Source of the DNA: Fibrobacter sp. UWR3
GTDB lineage: Bacteria > Fibrobacterota > Fibrobacteria > Fibrobacterales > Fibrobacteraceae
NCBI RefSeq assembly: GCF_900143055.1
Contig: NZ_FRCW01000004.1
Span: forward strand, 1 to 64,000
Length of the DNA stretch: 64,000 nucleotides
Reading direction: 5' to 3'
Part shown: positions 8,069 to 15,056 of the stretch, piece by piece
How the letters are laid out: each line of letters begins with the position of its first letter
How positions within the stretch are numbered: the first letter of the stretch is position 1
Translations under genes and position numbers: made by a program
The notes under the pieces: model-generated
Told to the model about the DNA's origin: nothing
Databases searched by the model: none
Seen by the model: only the letters and a program-made list of their open reading frames with translations

Positions 8069-8428
8069 CTACTTTCGTGCGGTCAGTGCGCTAAAGTACC
8101 CCTGCGAACGGAGGGTAGCAAGAATCTTTAGTTTGTTTGCGGTCGTTTCTGCGGGCAACCCGTCAATAACGTACTGCGGAATCCGCTTGAGCGGCTTGAA
8201 CTGCGGGGGCACATCGCTGTAATCGCACAGTTGCCATGCGCAAAGCAGTTTCCCGACGAATTCGTCCCACGGGAAAACGTCGGCAGGGGCAAGGTAGAAG
8301 CGTGCGGGCTTCTCGAAATCGCGGGCGTCTAGCAGGAGCGAGCCGTCCTTATAACATGCAAGAAGCGCAGCCTGCCTCTCTTTCATCTGAGTGGCGGGCT
8401 GCGCAGGAATAGTCAGAACGAGTTGCAT
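8069..8428 (-). CDS. Unknown 119-residue protein beside the repeat array
   Basis: Not recognised. It begins MQLVLTIPAQPATQMKERQ and ends SQGYFSALTARK. It has no signal peptide or membrane segment and looks like a small soluble alpha/beta protein, with a conserved-looking aromatic stretch FYLAPADVFPWDEFVGKLL around residues 44-62. It starts 12 bp after the stop of a 46-residue reading frame on the same strand, which suggests a two-gene unit, and ends 2 bp from the inverted-repeat array. A functional link to the array is only a proximity inference. Confidence 0.5.
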   Translation of the reverse strand: MQLVLTIPAQPATQMKERQAALLACYKDGSLLLDARDFEKPARFYLAPADVFPWDEFVGKLLCAWQLCDYSDVPPQFKPLKRIPQYVIDGLPAETTANKLKILATLRSQGYFSALTARK

Positions 8429-8440
8429 TCGGCGCAGGCG

Positions 8441-8581
8441 TTATGCGGCGAGAACTTCACGCTGGATCTGGGAATACTGGTAGCCAGAAATGGATGTGAT
8501 TTTGAGAATCAAATCCCGCGCGAGTCCTGCACGGATGAGGGCCCTAGCATAATTCAACTTGTTCATGTCGGGAGAAGTCAT
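8441..8581 (-). CDS. Unknown 46-residue protein upstream of the 119-residue gene
   Basis: The ATG at 8581 has GAGG about 6 bp upstream and encodes a mostly helical, basic peptide starting MTSPDMNKLNYARALIRAGL, with a central ARDLILKITSISGY that could form two short helices. It ends at TAA 8441-8443, 12 bp before the next start. The short length makes chance possible, but the ribosome-binding site, the spacing and the helical composition favour a real small gene. No family was recognised. Confidence 0.45.
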   Translation of the reverse strand: MTSPDMNKLNYARALIRAGLARDLILKITSISGYQYSQIQREVLAA

Positions 8582-8824
8582 AGGAACCTCGAAATAGATT
8601 GTGGAACTTATTTTCTAGTCAGAAAATAGTTTATTTTTTCAAAAAAAGAAGAGTGTTTTGAGCAGGTTTTTTGCGAGTGTAAGTTTGCTCACATTACACT
8701 TTTTTGTAGCGTTTTTGTAATTAATTGTGCGATAATGAGTTACAAAAAAAATGCTGTTTTTTGCGGAATTTAGCCGTATTCAAACTTTCGTGATTTTTGT
8801 CACGCCGATTTGTTTCGGTGTCGT
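8582..8824. promoter_or_regulatory. A/T-rich control region with two CRP-like palindromes
   Basis: This 243-bp gap holds CGTGA-TTTTTG-TCACG at 8789-8804 and TGTAA-GTTTGC-TCACA at 8678-8693. Both fit the TGTGA-N6-TCACA format of CRP/FNR-family operators, one perfectly self-complementary. They lie about 100 and 210 bp upstream of the 46-residue gene. The second can also fold as a hairpin (AGTGTAA / TTACACT) followed by T6. Confidence 0.45.
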
Positions 8825-9634
8825 CTAAATCTCTTTGAGCACTGGAAAAACCTTGCGATATTTTAGCAGGGATTCCATGTCGAGCGACGCCGAAATTACA
8901 CATTCTTTACCCGATTCCGCCTGCGCGATAACTTCACCTTGCGGGTTGATAATTTGTGAATTTCCTGTGTACTTTCCATCTGGCGAAACGCAGTTCACTG
9001 CGGCGACATACGCCTGGTTTTCGATGGCGCGAGCTTTGAGCAAAGTGTTCCAGTGATTGATTCTTGCTTCGGGCCAGGCGGCTTGCACCGTGAAGAGGTT
9101 CGCTCCCGCCTTTACGGCATCGCGGTAGAGTTCCGGGAAGCGCAGGTCGAAGCATATTGTCGGCGCGATGGTCCATTCGTTGATTTTGAATAAATTAATA
9201 TTGTCGCCTGCGCGGAACTTTCCCTGTTCCATAAAGAAGGGCTTGCGCTTGTCGTAGTGTGCGTATTCCGTGGCATTGCCCGGCATATACACGCTCGCGT
9301 GATTCGTGAGCGGCGCCGTCCTAATATCGCAAGCATCCTTACCAGAAATTCCCGCACCCATGACTGCGCATCCCGTGCGGTTTGCTAGTTTGTACAAAAA
9401 CTGCGCGGTTTCGCCTGCGCTATCGCTTGAAAAATCCTCGGCGGCGCTTTCCGGGTGCAGCGGAAGGTAGCCTGTGGCGAACATCTCGGGCAGCACGATG
9501 AGTCCCGCATTGGCTTTGCCTTCCAAAGAGCCGGCCTCCTTGCGGATCCCTTGCGTGAGCGCCTCGACCTTGGCGAAGTTTTTCGCCTTGTCGTTCGGCG
9601 CGACTTCCATTTGCACTAGAAAAATCTCAAGCAT
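8825..9634 (-). CDS. Nitrilase-superfamily amidohydrolase (omega-amidase-like)
   Basis: A 269-residue cytoplasmic carbon-nitrogen hydrolase. The catalytic Glu-Lys-Cys triad is visible: Glu in VLPEMFATGYLP, Lys in HYDKRKPFFMEQG, and Cys in TICFDLRFPELYRDA. The size and the CFDLRFPELYR nucleophile motif resemble YafV/Nit2-type omega-amidases, which hydrolyse alpha-ketoglutaramate or ketosuccinamate, but the substrate is not decided by sequence. The start MLEIFLVQMEV is typical for the family. It is divergent from the TonB-receptor-like gene, with 81 bp between starts. Confidence 0.88.
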   Translation of the reverse strand: MLEIFLVQMEVAPNDKAKNFAKVEALTQGIRKEAGSLEGKANAGLIVLPEMFATGYLPLHPESAAEDFSSDSAGETAQFLYKLANRTGCAVMGAGISGKDACDIRTAPLTNHASVYMPGNATEYAHYDKRKPFFMEQGKFRAGDNINLFKINEWTIAPTICFDLRFPELYRDAVKAGANLFTVQAAWPEARINHWNTLLKARAIENQAYVAAVNCVSPDGKYTGNSQIINPQGEVIAQAESGKECVISASLDMESLLKYRKVFPVLKEI

Positions 9635-9676
9635 ACCGCGAGAAATATAAATTTTCCCGAACTGCAGCGTGTTTCC

Positions 9677-9698
9677 GGTGGTCGGACCACCCTATAAA
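9677..9698 (+). promoter_or_regulatory. Palindromic operator and -10 element before the TonB-receptor-like gene
   Basis: GGTGGTC-G-GACCACC (9677-9691) is a perfect 7-bp inverted repeat directly followed by TATAAA (9693-9698), which lies 17 bp before the ATG at 9716. A protein on the palindrome would cover the promoter. There is no Shine-Dalgarno sequence. The divergent amidase gene starts 43 bp to the left. Confidence 0.5.
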
Positions 9699-9715
9699 AT
9701 TCTAATTTAGTACAC

Positions 9716-12064
9716 ATGAGATTTCGCTCCCTGCTTCTTATTGCACTGTTCCTGGTGACATCCCTTTTTGCGGCGACGCCTACGCCTGTCGTGGGTGTGG
9801 TGCTCGAGATGGGTTCCGACCTCCCGCTTGATGGCGTGCAGATTACCTACCGTTCGGGCAAGAAACTTGCAAAGACTTCTTCGGATGGCCGTTTCGAGTT
9901 TACCGTAGATTCCAAGAACGCTTCCCTCGTGTTCCAGAAAGAGGGCTACGACAGTGTGTACGTGGACCTGCAGGATTATGCAGATTTGCTCGATATGGTC
10001 GTGACGCTTTCGAGCGACTTGCGCGACTTGGGCTCGAGCACGATTGTCGGTGGCGGTGAACCTGTGAAGTGGGAACCGGAACGCAAGGTGTCGCTCGACA
10101 AGCTCGAAGATGCTGCCGGCATGCGTTTTGATATTACGGAACACCTGAGCCAGATGCCCGGTATTTCGGGCCAGAAGGATTTCAGCAGCGCTCTCTATTA
10201 CGAGGGTTCCCGCGCGGGTGACGTGGCGTACCACCTCGGGCGGCTTCGCATACCCAACATGCGTCACCTAGATATCGGTTTCCCGGGCAACCTTTCGGTT
10301 GTGAACCCGCATATACTGAGCGGCATCGAAATTCACGACCACTACGGTAGCGGCCCGATTGGTCAGGGACTTGCGACCTCGGTGCAGTACATTCCCGAGC
10401 AGACGAAGGGCGAGTGGGGGCTCAAGGGCTCTGCGGGCCTTACGCTCCAAGAAATCCAGTTCGATTCCCCGTTCCTGTTCTGGGACAGTTTCCGCTTCGC
10501 CTTCCGCAGGCTCGATGGCGACATGCTCAAGAACCTGGGCGAGAAGTTCTTTACCGAATTCAAGAAGCGCGATGGTGACTGCGCGAGCGATTGCCGCGTG
10601 AAGTCGTCGGACCCGTTCGACCTTACGGCGATGGATTTCTACACGCAGTTGAACGGTTCTGATTCCATGGGCAACACGTGGGCGCTGCGTGCCCTGTACA
10701 GCATGGACGAATATTCCATAAGCCAGGATACCTCGACCGCGTACGACGAGGTGAATTCGGTCGATATTATCAGGGGTGAACAGACCTACCTTGTCGTGGG
10801 TGCGGAATACGCCTCCAAGTTCGGCACGAGCCTGCATGCGGGTGTTGTGCGCGAGTACCTGAGCGATACAATCCAAGATACTACGGGTTTCAGGAGCAAC
10901 GCCTCGACGAAGGAGATGGCCGCGTTTATTGATGCCTACGAGCAAACGCATACGACCTTCAGCGTGGGCGCCGACAAGCAGTTTAAGACCAAGTTGCTCG
11001 GTTCTGCCGTGAGCGGGGCGCTGCTTTACGAACATCATCTCCTTGACCGCAGCTACATTGATTTTGGCGGGTCGCAGCCCGATGACTACCAGACGGGCGT
11101 ACTTTCGGGGGTAAGCCGTTTTGACTGGAAGGGCGACTACTCGCAGACGATATTCTCGCTTGGTGCGGTAGCTGATGCGATGGACCACAATGCACGCCCG
11201 ACGGCGTCTGTCGATTTCGAGAAGAACCTGACCGAAAAGGATACCACGTACTGGCGAGTGTTCGGTAATGCCGCGTACCGTAGCGACTGGAAGCACCTTT
11301 ACAATGACGGTGACCTTACGGGGCGCCTTGAGACGGGTGCGTCTGCAAAGTTTGGAATGGGCTACAACTCCAAGTACTTGATTGCGCAGGCGAGCGGCTT
11401 TGGCCGTTACTACTTCGACCCGGTGATGCCTCTGCCCAAGGCTTATGCGCAGTATAAGGATATTACGCCGGTGGATTATGCCTGGGTGCTCGGCGCGAAT
11501 GCCCGTATGGAATGGAAGACCTCGCACCACTTCTCGATGGCGACGAACGTGAGTTCCGTCTACGGTGAATACGAACTGGACGAGGGCTCGCTCCCGTGGG
11601 AAGCGAACTCCAGGCTGGATATCATTTCGCACTTCAGGTTCTACCCGCGCAAGGATTCGCTGTTCTCGATTATCCTCACGCATCATGCCGCGTTGCACCG
11701 CCCGCTGTACTATTACCGGATAACGCCGTCAGACCCGATGACACGCGAGAACGGAACCCGCAGGTTGTGTGACTTGGAAGAATTTACTGACATGTTCAGG
11801 ACGGACATTCGCGTGAATCTTGACATCATTCGCGAGAAGGGTTTCTTCCGCAAGTCGCGTTTCTACCTGGAACTGGACAACGTCTTTGCAAATCTCGATG
11901 TGAGTGCGCTGAAGTTCCTCGGTTCCGAGAATGCGCGTGAACGCTCGTGGGTCACGCAAGATAACGACAAGAACTCGGAGAACGGCTTCAGGCTGGAACC
12001 CTTCATGGCGAAGGGCATGGGACTCTACTTCCAGTTTGGCGTCGAAGTCCAGCTGGGAATTTAG
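9716..12064 (+). CDS. TonB-dependent receptor-like outer-membrane protein with carboxypeptidase-regulatory-like N-domain
   Basis: A 782-residue protein with a signal peptide (MRFRSLLLIALFLVTSLFA, cleavage near residue 19-20). Residues about 25-100 form a carboxypeptidase regulatory-like beta-sandwich (VVGVVLEMGSDLPLDGVQIT ... SDGRFEFTV). A plug-like segment follows (DITEHLSQMPGISGQ, then HLDIGFPGNLSVVNPHILSG). The remaining 600 residues alternate aromatic beta strands, as in a 22-strand barrel, and the protein ends ...FQFGVEVQLGI. The N-domain plus plug plus barrel order suits SusC/TonB-type importers. No TonB box is obvious and the ligand is unknown. The dipeptidase gene follows after 5 bp, so peptide or cell-wall-fragment uptake is one possibility. 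Confidence 0.72.
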   Translation: MRFRSLLLIALFLVTSLFAATPTPVVGVVLEMGSDLPLDGVQITYRSGKKLAKTSSDGRFEFTVDSKNASLVFQKEGYDSVYVDLQDYADLLDMVVTLSSDLRDLGSSTIVGGGEPVKWEPERKVSLDKLEDAAGMRFDITEHLSQMPGISGQKDFSSALYYEGSRAGDVAYHLGRLRIPNMRHLDIGFPGNLSVVNPHILSGIEIHDHYGSGPIGQGLATSVQYIPEQTKGEWGLKGSAGLTLQEIQFDSPFLFWDSFRFAFRRLDGDMLKNLGEKFFTEFKKRDGDCASDCRVKSSDPFDLTAMDFYTQLNGSDSMGNTWALRALYSMDEYSISQDTSTAYDEVNSVDIIRGEQTYLVVGAEYASKFGTSLHAGVVREYLSDTIQDTTGFRSNASTKEMAAFIDAYEQTHTTFSVGADKQFKTKLLGSAVSGALLYEHHLLDRSYIDFGGSQPDDYQTGVLSGVSRFDWKGDYSQTIFSLGAVADAMDHNARPTASVDFEKNLTEKDTTYWRVFGNAAYRSDWKHLYNDGDLTGRLETGASAKFGMGYNSKYLIAQASGFGRYYFDPVMPLPKAYAQYKDITPVDYAWVLGANARMEWKTSHHFSMATNVSSVYGEYELDEGSLPWEANSRLDIISHFRFYPRKDSLFSIILTHHAALHRPLYYYRITPSDPMTRENGTRRLCDLEEFTDMFRTDIRVNLDIIREKGFFRKSRFYLELDNVFANLDVSALKFLGSENARERSWVTQDNDKNSENGFRLEPFMAKGMGLYFQFGVEVQLGI

Positions 12065-12069
12065 CGGCA

Positions 12070-12852
12070 ATGAAAAGTGTTTTTTCGGTGTCGTCATGTC
12101 GCAGCCGAACTTGTTCGGCAAGGACATCCATTGCGTTTCTTTTAATTGCGGTTTTATGGGGGGCTGCCTTTTGCTTTGCCCACGAGACAGACATACCCTT
12201 TGAACCCAAGAAGCCGGAAAAGCCGCTGCGGTTCTGTACCGCCGCCAAGCAGTGGGTGGAATACGCGAGCAAGGATACGAACCTGGTAGAAATCACGAAC
12301 ATGAAGGGGCTGCGCATGGACCTGCGTTATGGGACTTTTAACAACGTAACGGGGCATGACATGTACTGCGGAATCCAGCGGGCGTTCGTGCACCGCGATG
12401 CCTTGCCGAAGTTGAAGCGTTCACTTTCACTTATCGCGAAGGAACTGCCCGGTTACACGCTCGTGATATTCGATGCGGCGCGCCCGATGTACGCGCAATC
12501 CGCGCTCAAGCAGGCGGTTGTGGGAACGCCTTACACGAATTATGTATCGTCGGGAAAGACGGGCGGGCTCCACAATTACGGCCTCGCGCTGGACCTTTCG
12601 CTGGCTGATTCCACGGGCGCTTTGCTCGACATGGGAACAGATTTCGATTCGTTCGAGCGCTGTGCGGGCGAGGTGGGCGAGGCAGATGCTCTCAAGAGCG
12701 GGCGACTCACGCAACAGCAGGTCGATAACCGCAAGCTCTTGCGCAGCATCATGAAGCGTGCCGGCTGGGTTTCGCTTTCAAGCGAATGGTGGCACTTTAA
12801 CGCCTACACGCGGGCCTATACCAAGGAACACTACCCGCTGTTCCCGATGTAA
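12070..12852 (+). CDS. D-alanyl-D-alanine dipeptidase (VanX/DdpX-type, peptidase M15D)
   Basis: A 260-residue exported zinc dipeptidase predicted to split D-Ala-D-Ala. The hydrophobic segment IAFLLIAVLWGAAFCFA (about residues 21-37) is a signal peptide. Core motifs follow: FDAARPMYAQ; GGLHNYGLALDLSL, whose His and Asp are zinc ligands; and SSEWWHFNAY, with the catalytic Glu and the third zinc ligand His. These match the VanX-type SxHxxGxAxD and ExxWH signatures. Without a van cluster it is more likely a peptidoglycan-recycling or scavenging enzyme than vancomycin resistance. It lies 5 bp after the receptor gene. Confidence 0.87.
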   Translation: MKSVFSVSSCRSRTCSARTSIAFLLIAVLWGAAFCFAHETDIPFEPKKPEKPLRFCTAAKQWVEYASKDTNLVEITNMKGLRMDLRYGTFNNVTGHDMYCGIQRAFVHRDALPKLKRSLSLIAKELPGYTLVIFDAARPMYAQSALKQAVVGTPYTNYVSSGKTGGLHNYGLALDLSLADSTGALLDMGTDFDSFERCAGEVGEADALKSGRLTQQQVDNRKLLRSIMKRAGWVSLSSEWWHFNAYTRAYTKEHYPLFPM

Positions 12853-12885
12853 ACCGGCTATTGAATGGTTCGCCTATAATACGGG

Positions 12886-13878
12886 TTACTTTATCGCCAT
12901 TGCCGCGTTTAGCAACTTGACGGAAACGCCTTTTGACCGGAGAAACTGGGCAATTTTTTTCTTTTCGGTCGCAAATTTCCTGTTTGCTCGTGCTTCTCCG
13001 CGCTTTTCTCCTTCAGCGCGTCCTTCCGCGCGTCCTTTGGCACGCCCTTCTGCAAGACCTTTCTCTAGTCCTTCTGCGCGGCCCTTGTTGCGTGCGTAGC
13101 TCATGCATGCGTTGTATTCATCCCTGTCAATCATACCCGTCGCGACCTCCGTAATAAACCTTGCCTTCGCCTTGCTGACCAGTAACTGCCTGTAGACTGC
13201 CCTCACGACCTTGTCTACGCCGTGCGGCATGGCATTTGCTGTCGGCATGTTCCTGAATAGTTCTATCCACTGGTTTTCCAGTGATTCGCCCTCCTGTGGG
13301 ACATACCGGGTCAAGTCTATGATAATATACTTTTTCTTAGGATAGACCGTCAAGGGGTGGGGCTTTCCCACGTCGGCAGTGCGGAAAAGCGCCAGTTCTT
13401 CGCGAAAATGCCTGCAGAACGGCACCCTGAAGTTACAGATCCATATGGAATACACCGTCGGCATGAGGTAGGGGTGTTCTTCCCGCTGTTTCACGGTTGC
13501 CTCGGCATCCATCGCAATTTTTGCGTTGGCAGAAAGCAGCATGGAGTATAGCTCGATGCGATCTAGGAAATCCTCTTGAATTGCACGTTGCATCTCTACG
13601 TCGATGAACTTCCCGCACATTGTCCTTGCGTGTATGTCGAAACTGCCCGATTTCTCGTTGCCAGCCTGGTTCCGCAACTTGACTGTCGGCTTGAGGTGGT
13701 CGACGGACTTTATCCTGCGATCCCCTTCAAGGTGCAAGACCGCATTCAAGAAGTGGATGAGGTTCTTCTTGTTCTTGAAGATTTTCTTGAATACAGGGTC
13801 GTATGTCGGATCGAAGAATTTTTTCTTGCGGATCTCCGCTTCCTTCTCTCTAATTTTCTGTTGGCGAGTCTTTTCCAT
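12886..13878 (-). CDS. Rpn family PD-(D/E)XK nuclease (recombination-promoting nuclease/transposase-like)
   Basis: A 330-residue member of the family annotated as Rpn or PD-(D/E)XK transposase-like. It opens with FFDPTYDPVFKKIFKNKKNLIHFLNAVL, the usual start of this family (first residues only are cited as landmark), followed by the nuclease core SGSFDIHARTMCGKFIDVEM, with Asp and the E-x-Q strand. The C-terminus is a low-complexity helix of GRAEG/GLAEG repeats (about residues 270-300). Rpn proteins promote RecA-independent recombination in E. coli, and copies spread in many gut bacteria. There is no terminal inverted repeat or partner gene here. Confidence 0.83.
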   Translation of the reverse strand: MEKTRQQKIREKEAEIRKKKFFDPTYDPVFKKIFKNKKNLIHFLNAVLHLEGDRRIKSVDHLKPTVKLRNQAGNEKSGSFDIHARTMCGKFIDVEMQRAIQEDFLDRIELYSMLLSANAKIAMDAEATVKQREEHPYLMPTVYSIWICNFRVPFCRHFREELALFRTADVGKPHPLTVYPKKKYIIIDLTRYVPQEGESLENQWIELFRNMPTANAMPHGVDKVVRAVYRQLLVSKAKARFITEVATGMIDRDEYNACMSYARNKGRAEGLEKGLAEGRAKGRAEGRAEGEKRGEARANRKFATEKKKIAQFLRSKGVSVKLLNAAMAIK

Positions 13879-13993
13879 GCCCCTATAATTGCAAGAAGCG
13901 TGCCAATCAAGAAATGGCGAATTTGTACGAAAAACGGCATTCTCAGGAAGTGCGACCTGCTGATTAATCGCTTAAATCACTGATTTATGGATT

Positions 13994-14968
13994 TTAATCA
14001 GTAAGGGGCAATGTCTTGATGCTGGCGCGCTTGAGGCGGTCGTTCAGGGCGATGCCGATTCCCTTGTTGGGTATCGGGTCCACAAGAATCAGATCGTAAT
14101 CGGGCGTATCCAGGTCGTGCATGTAGGCGTATAGCCTTGCGGTCGCCTCGGTCATGTCACCCGTTGCAGACAAGTTCACTGTGGCAGGAATCGCTCCGGC
14201 CTGGTTCCCGAACGCGATGCGCGCAGTATGCTCCGGCAGTTTGTAACCTGCGGGCACTTCTCCGAAATAGAGCGGCACCTGCGGGCGGTAATGCGTATCG
14301 CACTGTCCCGGCGCCTGCATCGCCTGCCCGGGCTTGCTTGTGGATTCCTTGACGGCGACTTCGCCGAGCACCGCCTTGAACATCTCGGGCGTAATCGCCC
14401 CCGGGCGGAGCACTGTCGGCACATCTCCGGCAAGCGAGATGATGGCGCTTTCGACCCCTACGGAGCACGGCCCGCCATCGACGATTCCCGCAATGCGGTC
14501 CGCAAGCTGTGCGGCTACGTGCTCTGCGGTCGTTGGGCTCACGTGCTTGAACAGGTTTGCGCTCGGGGCTGCAAGCGGGAGTCCCGATTTCTTGATAATC
14601 GCCTGCGCTACGGGGTGGCTCGGGAACCTTACCGCCACCGAGGGCAGCCCGCTCGTGCAAAGGTCGGGGATGCAGTCCTTCTTCGGGAGGATGATGGTCA
14701 TCGGGCCTGGCCAGAAGGCTTCCGCCAGCCGGTATGCGCTTTTGGGAATGTCGCGGGCGACGTTCTCCAGTTCCGCGATGTCGGCAATATGCACGATAAG
14801 CGGGTCAAACGTCGGGCGCTCCTTGGCGGCAAAAATCTTCGCAAGCGCTTCGGGGTTGTATGCGTTCCCCGCAAGCCCATAGACGGTCTCTGTCGGGATG
14901 GCGACGACCTCGCCGGCCTTTAGCAGGTCGGCTGCTTCCGAAACGCTTGTCCAAGGAGGGAATTTCAT
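13994..14968 (-). CDS. L-threonylcarbamoyladenylate synthase, Sua5 type
   Basis: A 324-residue enzyme that makes threonylcarbamoyl-AMP from threonine, bicarbonate and ATP for the t6A37 modification of ANN-decoding tRNAs. The YrdC domain fills residues 1-200 (GEVVAIPTETVYGLAGNAYN, AKERPTFDPLIVHI, GLPSVAVRFPSHP, APSANLFKHVSPT, SAIISLAGDVPTVLRPGAIT). A linker and a C-terminal Sua5 domain complete the long form. The ATG at 14968 has AAGGAGGG a few bases upstream; an in-frame ATG at 15010 lies inside the terminator of the next gene and is rejected. Confidence 0.92.
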   Translation of the reverse strand: MKFPPWTSVSEAADLLKAGEVVAIPTETVYGLAGNAYNPEALAKIFAAKERPTFDPLIVHIADIAELENVARDIPKSAYRLAEAFWPGPMTIILPKKDCIPDLCTSGLPSVAVRFPSHPVAQAIIKKSGLPLAAPSANLFKHVSPTTAEHVAAQLADRIAGIVDGGPCSVGVESAIISLAGDVPTVLRPGAITPEMFKAVLGEVAVKESTSKPGQAMQAPGQCDTHYRPQVPLYFGEVPAGYKLPEHTARIAFGNQAGAIPATVNLSATGDMTEATARLYAYMHDLDTPDYDLILVDPIPNKGIGIALNDRLKRASIKTLPLTD

Positions 14969-14981
14969 TGCATTCCCAAAA

Positions 14982-15015
14982 ATAGAAAATGGATGGTAAG
15001 TTTTTACCATCCATT
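14982..15015 (-). terminator. Terminator of the DUF349 gene
   Basis: A perfect 12-bp stem AATGGATGGTAA / TTACCATCCATT (14988-14999 and 15004-15015) with a four-base loop. Read on the minus strand it is followed by TTCTATTTTT. It separates the DUF349 gene from the Sua5-type gene. Confidence 0.85.
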
Positions 15016-15056
15016 AAATATTGTTGTGATGTTTGCCGGGCGCGAGCCCTAGTGCT

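Noticed and set aside
12070-12852. Vancomycin resistance determinant
   Set aside because: VanX-type dipeptidases also serve in D-Ala-D-Ala recycling. There is no vanA, vanH or two-component system nearby, and the gene has a signal peptide.
12886-13878. Intact insertion sequence
   Set aside because: The Rpn-type gene has no terminal inverted repeats or target duplication around it, and the family is usually single-gene.
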